Below, piece by piece: positions 1 through 55,919 of a stretch of DNA of 64,000 nucleotides. Below the pieces are notes generated by a model. The model saw only the letters and a list, made by a program, of their open reading frames with translations. It was not told the DNA's origin and ran no database searches. A program made the position numbers and the translations under genes. Each line of letters opens with the position of its first letter. Position 1 is the stretch's first letter. The stretch is from Tubiluchus corallicola (Eukaryota; Priapulida; Priapulimorpha; Priapulimorphida; Tubiluchidae). The stretch lies in NCBI GenBank assembly GCA_030141605.1, contig JAQGDQ010000015.1, positions 1 through 64,000 of the forward strand, given 5' to 3'.

Positions 1-1240
1 TCCTCTGCTCTGCTCTCTGCTCTGATCTGCTCTGCTTTACTCTACTCTGCTCTTCTCTTTCCTCCCCTCACCTCCCCTCCTCTCCCCTTCTTTTTGTTTC
101 TTTCTTCTCTTTCTTCTCTTCTCTTCTCTTCTCTTCTCTTCTCTTCTCTTCTCTTCTCTTCTCTTCTTTTCCTTCTATTTCTTTCTTTTTCTCTTCCTTT
201 CCGTTTCTTTTCCTTTCCTTTCCTTTCCTTTCCTCTTCTCTTCTCTTCTCTTCTCTTCTCTTCTCTTCTCTTCTCTTCTCTTCTCTTCTCTTCTCTTCTC
301 TTCTCTTCTCTTCTCTTCTCTTCTCTTCTCTTCTCTTCTCTTCTCTTCTCTTCTCTTCTCTTCTCTTCTCTTCTCTTCTCTTCTCTTCTCTTCTCTTCTC
401 TTCTCTTCTCTTCTCTTCTCTTCTATTCTCTTCTCTTCTCGCCTCTTCTCTTCTCTTCTCCTCTCCTTTTCTCTCCTCTCTTCTCTTCTCTCCCCCTCTC
501 CTCTCTTTTCTCTTCTCTTCTCTTCTCTCTCTTCTCGTCTCTTCTCGTCTCTTCTCTTCTCTTCTCTTCTCTTCTCTTCTCTTCTCTTCTCTTCTCTTCT
601 CTTCTCTTCTCTTCTCTTCTCTTCTCTTCTCTTCTCTTCTCTTCTCTTCTCTTCTCTTCTCTCCTCTACTCTTCTCTACTCTGCCGTTCTCTTCTCTTCC
701 CTCCCTCCCCTCTCCTCCCATTCTTTTTGTTTTGTTTCGTTTCGTTTCCTTTAAGTTCGTTTCTTTTCTTTTCTTTTCTTTTTTGTTTCTTCCATTTATT
801 TCCCTTTCCATTTCTTTTCCTTTCTTTCCTTTCTTTTCTTTCTTTTCTTTTCTTTTCTTTTCTTTTCTTTTCTTTCCTTTTCTTTCCTTTCCGTCCTTTC
901 CTTTCCTTTCCTTTCCTTTCCCTTTCTTCCCATTCTATTCCATTCCTTGTCTTTTCTTTTCTTTTCGTTTCGCTTCTTTTCTTTTTTGTTTCTTCCATTT
1001 CTTTCCCTTCTTTTCTTTTCTTTTCTTTTCTTTTCTTTTCTTTTCTTTTCTTTTCTTTTCTTTTCTTTTCTTTTCTTTTCTTTTCTTTTCTGTCCTTTCC
1101 TTTTCTTTTCTTTTCTTTTCTTTTCTTTTCTTTTCTTTTCGTTTCTTTTCTTTTCTTTTCATTTCTTTTCTTTTTTTCCATACTTTCCTTTTCATTTCCT
1201 TTCTTTTCTTTTTCGTTCTTATATATTTTCTTTTCTCATC
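1..1240. repeat. Polypyrimidine/polypurine tract of TTCTC and TTTTC repeats
   Basis: About 1.2 kb in which the + strand is almost pure C and T. Near-perfect (TTCTC)n runs occupy about 118-170, 236-440 and 545-660. (TTTTC)n and related units fill about 765-1230, with runs near 1010-1090. Long open frames here, such as poly-(SLLF) on + and poly-(REEK) on -, are artefacts of the 5-bp period and are not annotated. The tract lies about 1 kb upstream of the RSK start codon. Confidence 0.95.
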
Positions 1241-1690
1241 TTTCCTTTGCTTCCTTAATTACCTTTCATGAAAACGAAGTTGGAGAACGAAAGCAATCCC
1301 TCTGACTAGTAGAAATATCCCTATAGTAGGTGGCTTACACTTCGTTTTGTCAGCAGTGATGCAATATTAATTCGGCTTTCATCACTTCCCAGTCTTCAGT
1401 TCTTTCTCGTAACAAGAAATAGCGAATCCCGTAATAATAAATGACAATAGAAAATTGGCTTCATAGTTAAGAAGAACTAACGCAAAGCACCCAATGTTGA
1501 AATGAAACAAATGCATCTTTTATATGTAGGTGTTTCCAGTATTATTTCCGTACAGATAAGCAAAGTTCCAGATTCTTTTGCTAATTAGTTTCAACAATAC
1601 TTTATTTGATAAAGATCACTAAGGTCATAAGTACATTTATAATAAAAAACAATGGGCAATTAAGCAACATTAATGCTGATTGGCTAACAG
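1241..1690. other. Upstream spacer, no gene seen
   Basis: AT-rich single-copy-looking sequence between the pyrimidine tract and the upstream region of the RSK gene. No coding frame or repeat was recognised. Confidence 0.5.
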
Positions 1691-1698
1691 GTATGACC

Positions 1699-1708
1699 TA
1701 TATAAAAG
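1699..1708 (+). promoter_or_regulatory. Possible TATA box
   Basis: TATATAAAAG, with a YCANWYY-like site about 30 bp downstream (around 1731). It could be an upstream promoter, but RSK genes are usually TATA-less and single matches in AT-rich DNA are common. Confidence 0.2.
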
Positions 1709-1801
1709 CCTTTCAGTGAGTGCATACATCATTTATAAGTTAGGCACACGATTATAAGAGCTTTTAACTGTAAAGATGAATTTTGGAAAATGCTGCGTAA
1801 T

Positions 1802-2007
1802 GTGGCGTTTATGTAGTATGTGTATGCGGATACGGATGAGTTTTCCTTATGCAAAATAGGCTGCCGAAAAAATCAATGCGAAATAACTGCAGAAAAGAAT
1901 AACACCACGCAGCTGCATGAACAGGTGCTTTGAAAACAATATAAACCGATTTTATCCATTTGCGAACCCCAAAACGCATCCGCATCCACATGATACATAA
2001 ACGCCAC
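1802..2007. mobile_element. MITE-like inverted repeat upstream of RSK exon 1
   Basis: A 206-bp segment bounded by imperfect inverted arms of about 33 bp with 4 mismatches. Both begin GTGGCGTTTATGTA read inward. No clear target duplication is visible, so the superfamily is not assigned. It sits between the candidate TATA box and the probable core promoter. Confidence 0.6.
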
Positions 2008-2034
2008 TTCATTGATATATGCCTTTTCACTGTT

Positions 2035-2085
2035 AGATGGCGCGAGTGCTTGCGATTCGAGGGGTTGCCATCTTTTCCGGCAATG
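2035..2085 (+). promoter_or_regulatory. Candidate RSK core promoter (YY1-like and ETS-like sites)
   Basis: Adjacent GCCATCTT (2067-2074, YY1-type) and TTCCGG (2075-2080, ETS/GABP-type) form a composite typical of TATA-less broadly expressed animal promoters, about 120 bp before the ATG. The local sequence is more GC-rich than its surroundings. No transcript evidence. Confidence 0.4.
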
Positions 2086-2090
2086 TCTGA
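2037..2090 (+). other. Possible upstream ORF of 17 codons
   Basis: ATG at 2037 to TGA at 2090, fully upstream of the RSK start codon. It could lower translation if the transcript starts upstream of 2037. If transcription starts at the YY1/ETS sites it is not transcribed whole. Confidence 0.2.
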
Positions 2091-2200
2091 CGGTCGAAGG
2101 CGAAGTTGTTTGTAAACAAGAGTGTAAATTAGATTGAATATTTTCGTAATCTGTGTTTAACTGTCGACCCGGTGTTTAATAATAAACGTTAGAGGTCATT

Positions 2201-46434
<44,234 letters not shown>

Positions 46435-47548
46435 TATTGGCAAACAATTAAGTTTTTTGAACCTTGAAATTAGACTTTTAATGTGCTGATCTCTGTGCAT
46501 AGTTAATAGGTGCTGCCTGTTGATGGCATAATCGGTCAGTAAAATAACTATATCAATGAAAGACTTATATGCACAAATCATGATTGCTATAAAAAGTGCC
46601 CATTTGAGAATTTTTTGTTTTGTTACTGTGGATATATAGTAGTACTGTTTATGTCTGACTAAATGATGACTTGCCAAATTACAGTTTTACTTTGTACGAT
46701 GGTTTAACATTGCTTATCCATCTTATTTTGATGACGAAGCAGTGATACTATGTCATGATACCCGGTTTATCTTATGCTATCAAATGATCTTTAGTCTTTC
46801 TTCAAGGTGTGCGTAGAGTACACTTGTATAAATAACTGCAAATATGATTCGTTATTCATTATCTTATGTTTCATGTTAACTTTACGTATTATCTTTATAA
46901 TGTATAATGCTCTTATGTTTATTGCAAGTTAATAGAATTGCTCAGAACTTGTCAACATGTTAGTTTAAGATGAGTTGAGTTTCCAAATTCTGCATCTCCT
47001 GGTTTATTAATATTAACTCTAGATTTAGTTCATAGTCAGCAGCGATTCAGCGCTCGTGTTATCGTAAACAGAAAGTCGTAAACTAATGTAGACTAAACAG
47101 AATGTGACTAATCCCTCACAAATTGATTTTCACAAAAGTTTACGAGAGCATTGGTTTTGATATTCTTGCAAAATTTCTAATAGTAGCGGTTCTCTTATGT
47201 TCATTTGAATTTGAAGTGTATCTTCATCATTATAAATATCACATATTTATCTACTTTTTCGGTATAGTTCCCAAGTTGAAAAACTCTTTTTTTTGTGTTA
47301 TACTTTCTTGCCATTTTGTTACTACATCGTATTTCTGTGTTATTTTCATGTTGTTAAAGCTGCCGAATCCCATGTTGTAACCTATCTATAGCATTAGAAA
47401 CAAAGTTTTTGTGACATTATTCTGATCTCGTCTTCATTGTTGAGATTTAGGACTGTTTTGAATGAATTTTACCATCCCGGTTATTTTTTCTGCTTCTGTC
47501 GTGTCGTGCTACCAACCCTGGTTAAATGACCACTAAGAACTACATTTA

Positions 47549-47690
47549 AAAAGTTTTGATGTTATTTTAATGACAGATACATGGAATTTCTGAGAATTCA
47601 ATTGTCATTTAAAAACACCACTACTTAGTAAAAGTTTTGATGTTATCTTGGGGCCGGATACATGGAATTCTTGAAAATTTAATTGTAATA
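47549..47690. repeat. Imperfect 81-bp tandem duplication in the 3' UTR
   Basis: AAAAGTTTTGATGTTATnTT and GATACATGGAATTnnTGA recur with a period of 81 bp, at 47549 and 47630. Confidence 0.85.
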
Positions 47691-48599
47691 TGTCTTATAC
47701 CATATTTATGAACATAAGGAGCACACTAATTAGCTTTCTGGCTGTCTAGTGGTAGTAATTTCTTAATCTTATTTTGCTGTACATTGCTATGTTGTTTATG
47801 TTGCGCGTATGAAAATTTTCATGTAAAATTGCTTTATTTTTGGTTTAAAAACAATGTTATATAGATATAGGGGAGGCATTTTTGTGAATGTGTAAAGAGT
47901 GGGAATTTCACCAAAACTGAGACATCATTATTTGATTTTGTATGTTAAAGGCAGGCTAAAGAATCTGCAAGTCATATTGACTTAACGAATTTAAATCATA
48001 CCACTTTTTCATTTATAGATCCCACTGTAAATCTGCCATTTCCTGACCTCCCACTTTGTTGCTATGTAGTGTTTTTTATATAATAACATTAGTGCAGTAG
48101 CTATATTTGCATCTAATGTGCACGCATGATGATCAAATATATATGTATATCTATGATCTATTATTGAGATGTTCATATTTGGATCATTCAAACTAGAGTG
48201 TACTTATTGTTATTATTACTATTATTATTATTATTATATTTTTTTGTTTTGTTTAATAATGAGAGGATTTATTGCATGTTCTGTTAGTCTGTTTTTTTTA
48301 AAACGCCCTTATGAATGACGGTTGTTTTCTCGCTGAGGTGGCCGAAAGTGCCATAGCTTTCTTTGTGCATGTACTTGAAAGTAAAAGATTTTGGTCTTTG
48401 TAATATCTGTTACTGTTCAAGCTATGTATTTTGTTCATTTATTCTGAAGACACTGATCATGAGGCATCAGCTGGTAATGTTACGTTTAACCTTTAGATAT
48501 AAACATTGGGTCCAAATCTAACCCTGTTTTAGTGTTTGATGGTTAAGTACTTTCTTGAAAATTATGTTTGATTATTGATTAATGAGCTAATATTTATAT

Positions 48600-48605
48600 A
48601 ATAAA
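48600..48605 (+). terminator. RPS6KA: Candidate polyadenylation signal
   Basis: AATAAA, the first seen after the RSK stop codon, with a T-rich downstream element starting about 10 nt later. Confidence 0.5.
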
Positions 48606-49087
48606 TAATTTCATTTTGTATTTAATCTTTTTGGTTTTTCCTTTCTTTGATGTTTTCAGTGCAGTCACAAATATAAATGAAGTAATTTTGATTAAATAAT
48701 CAATACTTGTTTAGCAAAGTTAAAACGCACCTTTAATTCCATTTAGGATGGAAAAAGTACAGCTGCAATGAGCAGTTTAAACCAAACTAATCTATGGTTC
48801 GGGACACTATTTTATTCACAGTTATTTAATGTCTCGATTTTCTGAGTAAACAATGGGAAGGTTTTTTATTAGTCGATTATGGACCATAGTAACACTCTGT
48901 ATATTTGAAGAACCAATTAGCTTGCACGTTGAAGACGTTCTTAAACTTGCATTAGTTTCCACTAGTTTTGCAGTAATTTTAGCAGATGTCGCCACAAGTG
49001 ATGTAAACATTACTATATTATACGAAGCATGTGACACCATTTCTGAATGAGTAGTAAGCTACCGCCCCCTTAAGTTCGCATTTTCAT

Positions 49088-49360
49088 GGTTTAGGTACGT
49101 TTCCCAAAAAACTTTTCAATTAAAAAAACATTTCCCTGAAGAAAATGCCAGAAATTTTTTCCCCAGAAAACTCGTTTCACAGAAAAGGTATTTCTTCGAA
49201 ATATTTTTAACAGAAAAATCGTGGTTGCGTTTTTAGTTGCTAGATCTGCTATTTCAGAGGATAAAGCCTTCGGTTTGCCTCTCCCTCCTTACCCCTTTTG
49301 TCCTTTACCTCTACTCTCTCCTCTCCCTATCGGTCTCCAGTCTTTTTCTCTATCCCTGTA

Positions 49361-49447
<87 letters not shown>

Positions 49448-50178
49448 CCCTCTCACACGCTCTCTCTTTCTCAGTTGTTATAACCCCTCTCCCTCTCTCT
49501 TTCTGCTTCTAATTAGTTGCAGTGCTTTAACTAATGACTATCCGAATCATTGATAGTGACGCAATGAATCGAATACAGCAGACAGTCAGAATGTGCCGTG
49601 TTTTTAGAGTTGATATTTTTTCCCCGCATTGCAACTCATTTTTTCAATGTTTTCGCAGTTACCGTCAGATGCATCTATATCCTCCCTAAATCAGCGAAAT
49701 AATTCGGCATAGCAGTAAAAATAACTTCCCAAAGTGAGATTCCTAAGCAGTCACCCAACTAATCAGTTGCCAGACTCGACATTGCTTCACTTTGGTAGCC
49801 AATCACACGCCATGATTACCCACTATTGCGTATATGCAAAGATCAACGTGATTCGCTATATAATCGTTTTGACGTTACAAATTTACTTTATTGCCTTAAT
49901 GAGTTGACCAATTTTTTTTCATATAATCGGCATTAATCAATACACGTAGCAAAAATAAGTACTTTTTATTTCGCATCATTTAACTGCGCTTTAAAAAGGG
50001 TTTATTACCTTTTCTGTGAATTTTATTTTCTGGGAAGTGGTGGTTCTGAGAAATGGCTGTTCTGGGAAATTTTTTTCTGGGAAGTAAATATTTCTGGCAA
50101 AAAAAGTTTTGCGTGAAGTTTTTTTGTCGGGGGAAAATTTTTTTCTGGCAATAAACTTCTAGAAAACGAGCCTACCCT
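49088..50178. mobile_element. DNA-transposon-like element with 9-bp TSD and CCAGAAAA minirepeats
   Basis: A 1,091-bp segment flanked by CATTTTCAT (49079-49087 and 50179-50187). Imperfect inverted ends (GGTTTAGGTACGTTTCC against AGGGTAGGCTCGTTTTC). The terminal 100-180 bp on each side are made of inverted CCAGAAAA/CACAGAAAAGG-type minirepeats. Encloses a pure (CT)n microsatellite. No transposase. A 9-bp duplication would fit a Mutator-like element, but this is inference. Confidence 0.65.
49364..49444. repeat. Perfect (CT)n microsatellite
   Basis: About 40 uninterrupted CT units inside the 49088-50178 element. Confidence 0.97.
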
Positions 50179-50189
50179 CATTTTCATTT

Positions 50190-53100
50190 ATGTTCCGCCT
50201 GATGTGTTGCTGTCGCAACAAGCATCATTTTTTACCTGATGACTTTTATCTGTGCCTACTGTGTGATTTGAGCACAATAGGAGGGACCATCTTCTTGATA
50301 AATGGATCTCATTTAAAAAATCACTCTGCAAAACATTCACAAATGCACACTTGCGGTGCAGCTCATTGTAGTTTCGTTAAGAACAAAAAGAAAACTCGAA
50401 CTTGTCATTTCCATGTAGTAATAATACTAAAAGGGCAATTTCTAAAATAACTCTGACACCTGACAGACCACCTGCTTAGATTTTCTTTATTACCTATTAT
50501 TTTTTATTATTACACCATAAACATACACTGCCATGGAATTGCCCTGACAGAAGCCCAAATTGTGATTTATCACCTTCATCTCTCCGTCAACTGCCGCAGG
50601 TAATTTCTGAGATTTGATAGAACTGACTCGCCCACGCACCTGGAAGATACGCGAATCACAGGAAATGAAGCCATGCTTGTTGCCGCTGAGATTAAGAGAA
50701 TTGCAAAAAATGAAGCCTGGTGTGCCAGTCATTGCTGAAAGAAATGTAGAATACAAAACTATTGCAATTTTAACTAGAGAACGGCACACAGGAAACGTAC
50801 ACTGGATCGTAACTGCGACTTATTGGTTGACCGATGACCCTTTAACCTTTCCTTTTTTGGTTGAGGAACATTGCACTCTCACAACATGTCAACAATAACC
50901 ATTCCACAATCTGTTTAAGCACTCCAAGCACATGCTTTTGAAAAATTTAAGCTTTACACGTTTTGCTGAGATTTTGACCTTTAATGTGTAACCTTCAAAA
51001 TTTAATCATTTGACGTTAGGAAAATAGCAGGTTAGTGTATATTAAAGTCAATGTCTCTGCCAAATTTGATTACGGTGCTTTCAATTCTTCATTTTCAAGA
51101 TACGCTGCATAACACAGTTTATGATAGTCTCTTTTCCACAAACAAAAATATAAAAATTGAAGTCGTTTTAATTTTTCCACAAATAAAATCCATGCATACT
51201 TATATAAAATACTTCACAAAATATGAAGTTATGTTAGTTTTTGCTCAGATTATTTTTAAATACAAATAATTACCCCCGTTAACTACTTTTCGAAATCATT
51301 TGTATTCTTCTAGAACCTTTCTGAAATCTCGAGGGCAACAGCCTTCAGTGTTTCCTCAATCTTGTCAACAAATGTCATCACTTAATGCATAATATTTTAT
51401 TACTTGACTGGCAATATTTAAATATTTTAAATATTTTTTTTATTTTAATATGATAAATTTTTTGTTGCTCATTACATGTACTACTCATTTGCAACGCTCG
51501 TATCGCCATCTACTAACATTATTTTTGAACAAAGTTTTAAGCTGAGTTTAAAACTGTATAATTGTGAATATTGCACGCACGCTAAAGCCAAATGCAGCTA
51601 ATGCGCGTACATAACCTTCGTTAATTACTTAAATAACGTAGCTATACATATTTCTTTCCATTGTCCAAAATCACGGTTTTTAGGCCCTTCGGTCAGGAGC
51701 TTCTATTTAAATCTACCCACGTAAGATTTACTACTTAACTTTCTACAAAAGGTCATTCATTGTCACACCAAGCTAGTTCCCCCCTCGTAGTAGTTTAGCC
51801 GCTAACTAACAGTTTTGAATTATGTAAAACTGTCACTTAAATCTACAATGTTAAACTGCTTCCTAATCCTACTTTTACTTGAATTACCTGAGCTAAATCA
51901 AGATAGATAAGTGCCTGCAATTTGAGTAAATAACTAACAAATTTAATACTGCTTGATCTAGAAATTATCATATGATAGTACTGATATATAATATACGCAG
52001 CTATAGCTTTACAAAGCATGAATTGTTTTTGTTTACGTGGTGGTTTCTCATTGAGTTCCCAACTGGTCAGTGGAATATAGCCGAAGATATTTGTAGTCTA
52101 TCGCAGATATTCTGATAATAAGTACATTAAAAGCCAATCATTTTATTTACTTCGTAGCTCTACTAAACTGGCCAGTAGTGGACAGTCAGACACTGGTCAA
52201 TTAAACTTATCAGAAGCACACACATACCGCTTTGTTTTGCAGGCAAACAAACACTTACCCGGCACTTTGGTCCATTTTGGACATTGGTCAAGAACAGGTG
52301 TGGTCATTTATGGCGTACTGTGTTTATAAAAGTGCACGACAGATTGCTCTACAATTAGGAACAATTACTGAATTTAGTATAAATATCAGTTGCGCTAAAA
52401 CTAAAGCTGTTCAAACGGATTCAATTACGTTGTTATAAAGACCGCATTTTATTCCTTATGTACAATTGCTTATTTACAATATGAACACAGAATAAGGACA
52501 AAGCTATATATGTAGGATGTAGGAACCATTACTTTCAGTGTGCCATCTGTGTTTAACAACTATGAACAAAAGCCTATCAAATAATTCACACTATTGCAAT
52601 TCTCTTATATTTTAAACAGAAACTTAATGAAACTATTGTCCTTTATTATGTTATAAGACAGCAGGGAATACTTTTGTTGCTTTTTGAAAGAGAGTCAACC
52701 AACCAAAGCTTACAGTTGCAAGTTTTCTAATCAACCAGATTTTTTCAAGAATTACAAAAATAAAGGGAATCAAGTACTCTTGATTACCCTGCAATGTACC
52801 TACTAACATGAACTGATTAGCACCTGAAACAATTTTTGTTTAGAAGCTTTGTTGTCGCGTGCGCTTTCTATAGGGCGCAAACCAAGTACAACGGCGCGAT
52901 ATTATTGTAAAAAATTATAGTTTTGCACAGGTTAAATTGCAGTCTGGTGTTCCCCGATATTCGAGACACTACAGATTTTCCAGCCTTTCCTTTTTGATGC
53001 GTTGCCAAATGAAGCCAGAAATCTGGCAAACAACCTATCTGTGAACAAGCAATCGTAATCGAAGCCAGGTGCCGTGACGCACAGACCGTCTGCTTGATTG

Positions 53101-53220
53101 TTATAACAAAACGCCCTTGTTTTAATAATCGTAATGAGTGCCGCCCGGAAGCTGTAGGAAATGACGCAGGATGTTGAGAAGTTGTCATATCCACATGTTA
53201 GTGAGTGATGTGTTAGTAAT
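50190..53220. other. Intergenic, no gene recognised
   Basis: AT-rich. A less AT-rich block at 50490-50900 is open on both strands (99 codons on -, 94 on +) but shows no family I recognise. Confidence 0.5.
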
Positions 53221-53248
53221 AACTTTCAGTGTCTTTTACTAGGTTCTC

Positions 53249-53391
53249 CATTCCTCCTGTCACTCTTCTCCTCTTGCAGTTCTCTTCCTCCACCCTTGTC
53301 CTCCCTCCCTCTTCTCCCTTCTTTCCTCCCCTCTCCTCTCCTCCCCTCCCCTCTCCACCTCTCCTCGCCTTTCCCGTTCTTCCCCTTTATA
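53249..53391. repeat. Pyrimidine-rich CCTCTCC tract
   Basis: Irregular C/T tract. The open frame over it (53229-53609) is low-complexity and not annotated as a gene. Confidence 0.85.
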
Positions 53392-53619
53392 TAAATATTT
53401 TATTTCCTCTTTTTGTTTTTCACATTCTCGTTTCTGTTTTACAGTCTCAAGTTATAGTCTCCGTTTTCGCTCACTTAATTCTCTTTTTTTTCGTTGTAAA
53501 TCGCTCACGCGCTCCCACCAAACACACAGACGCATGTACCGAAAGTAATGTCGTTGCACTAATAAAAAAAAACGCAATTGCAGCGCAGTTTCCAAAATTT
53601 TTAACGTAAAAAGCTGCAT

Positions 53620-55300
53620 CGCGAATAATGTGCGCATGTGCAGCTGAAGAATCCCCGTCACTGATTACTGTAATGCACGTGTGCTTCTCGCGAAAAGAGT
53701 TTTTCTGAATCTGTTTATGGTTTTCTTATTCACAGTCTAAATTGCGGTTACGTGATGGTTTCACGTGATTTATTTAACGGTCATTGACTTGTAAATAACC
53801 TGTTAAAACAAAATGCAACGTTTCAATGCATGTTGATTAAGATAATTATTACCTCTTTAAGCTTTTAAGTCACAGGCAAAAATCCCTAAACTAGATTCTC
53901 TTTGTAAGTCAGTTTCTTGCATCTAGTTCTAAGGTCCATAAAAAGACGAGTGTGTGATGCTGGACTTGAATATTATTTTCAGGATTGTGGTTTAATAGTA
54001 GAATAAATTGTGTTTGAGAAAATGTACACTTTATGATGGCTGTAACTGGCGATGAAAGAGGGTGTGATATTAATAATTTATAAAGTTTTAAATAATTGAT
54101 TAAATGTTACATAAACTACATATTATGAAAATGCAGGCGAGAAATCTTTAGATGCATATAATTATATAATATATACATTTTTATATAATTATATATTTGT
54201 GTTGCATTACATTTAGCCAGAAAAAAATTAAAATTACATTTTGCAGGGGTGCTGATTCTGACAAAGTACACTTTGGACTTGCGTCCACGTGGAGGGCAGC
54301 TGAAGGCCCTGTCCTACGTGGTCAATAATTTAACCTAAAGCAATCATTACCAGTGTCTCATTTTTCATCATGATGCATCCACGTCCCCGTCAACATTCGG
54401 TGAGCAGATATGAAAGTAAAACGCATGCTACGTAATACAATAAAATTTAATAATACCACAAATTGAATTTGAGATCATGCGAGAAACGCACGCGGCCATT
54501 TGAGACTGATGACGCTCCTCCCAAGCATAGAGCTCGTACAATAACAATCCGTTTTTATTGATCATAAAAAATTAATGCATATAGAGTGAGAATAAAAGTT
54601 TCCTCTTGAAAGCGTTACCTCTCTCTTGGGCATAACTAAAGGTCAACGTTGCGTCATGATCCTGATTAGAAACGGATTTAACAGGTTTTAAGTCAGTTTT
54701 CCGAAGAAGCCTGCAATTATTTATCATTACTTGTTTCATATATCAATTATTTAAGTACAAGTAGTGGCCTATATAAAGTGCAAACCTCCTGCGAAAATGA
54801 CTGGGTGCATCAAAGACCTGACGTCTGATTGTTTTTAGCGCGCTCGCTTACAATTTTGATCATTTGATGACGTAATACCAATGTAAAATGGATGTCGGAT
54901 CAGCATGCAGTGACGTCAGAGCTGGACTTGCCCGTTAATGTCAATAAATAGTAGGAGCTCAGAGCCACAATTTAAGCACGAAAAATACATTAATTCCTGA
55001 TCAGTGGCTTCATTAGAGATGGGCACACATTTACTTTGAACAATAGTCTTAGTTTACATTTCCACCTTTACGTGTTGCAATCGTAAGTAAACTCACCCGC
55101 AGGAAAGCGTGGCATTATCTAATGGTTTGTCGACTGACCAGATGAATCACTACTGTGAACACCATGAGTCAGAAATTGGAAAATATTCTAGAGTTAATAC
55201 TTGAACCAAGTCTGCCCACAAGCTTCGTGTTGTCTGGCAAGGTATATAAAGTCATCCCTGGCAAGAACAAAAAAGGAGAAAATGAATGTAAGAAAAACTG
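53620..55300. other. Intergenic, nothing recognised
   Basis: AT-rich sequence with no gene, RNA or element identified. Confidence 0.5.
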
Positions 55301-55309
55301 CCAATTTTC

Positions 55310-55905
55310 AAATCGTTTTTATAAAAATACGTTTTTATAAAAGAAAATGGCAGCAGGCATGTGCACTTATGCTGGCCACATAATACAATATAAAATAATT
55401 TACAATATAGTTACAATCACAGTTATAAAACAAATACATGTGTAGTAAAAATTTTATCATTAAACGAAAAAAATACTTTAAAAACCTAAAACGGAGAGAG
55501 ACTACGGTAAAAAAATAGCTCGCATAAAAAAGATTAAACTAACAGTCGTTCAAAAAGTACATTAGTTAGACATGTCAGTGCATCATTATCAGTTAAATTA
55601 CAAAACTCAGGAATACATTGGGTTACAATATTTAACAAAAAATTACTTGCAACTATGTTACTTACAGTAAAACAGAAAAAGGTATTCGTCCTCTACTATG
55701 TTACATATTTCACACAAATGATTTTCTCTTGGTACAGGTTGTCTTTCATATCGCTCAGTCTCTATTGCAAAGTTACGACTTATTCTGAATTTGGTCAGAC
55801 TCTAGCTATCCTATCTTTCCTATTTTTAACACTTTCTAGATATGGCTCTAAACTGCTATGTTCAATGTTATTAAGCCTTACAAAAATATTAATATTATTA
55901 GTGTA
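55310..55905 (-). mobile_element. LINE C-terminal fragment with Cys-rich motif and 3' tail
   Basis: On the minus strand: LTKFRISRNFAIETERYERQ followed by ENHLCEICNIVEDEYLFLFYC, the C-terminal zinc-knuckle-like block found after the RT in many invertebrate non-LTR retrotransposons, then after a frameshift LTDNDALTCLTNVLFERLLV and a stop. A T/A-rich 3' tail with GGCCAGCATAAGTGCACATG lies downstream. Frameshifted and 5'-truncated. Confidence 0.8.
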
Positions 55906-55919
55906 ATTTTCATCTTCTA

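Larger units (their letters stand above)
46435..48625 (+). other. RPS6KA: Probable 3' UTR of the RSK gene
   Basis: From the stop codon to the first AATAAA found downstream (48600-48605), followed by a T/GT-rich stretch at about 48613-48645. Contains an imperfect 81-bp tandem duplication at about 47549-47690 and a (TTA)n run at about 48205-48237. The length (2.2 kb) is plausible for an RSK 3' UTR, but no transcript data are available. Confidence 0.5.

Noticed and set aside
68-1305. Very long open frames (up to 403 codons) on both strands
   Set aside because: They run over a 5-bp tandem repeat and encode only repeated SLLF or REEK units; a repeat artefact, not a gene.
49221-49553. Open frames of poly-Ser-Leu
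   Set aside because: Produced by the (CT)n microsatellite in all three plus frames.
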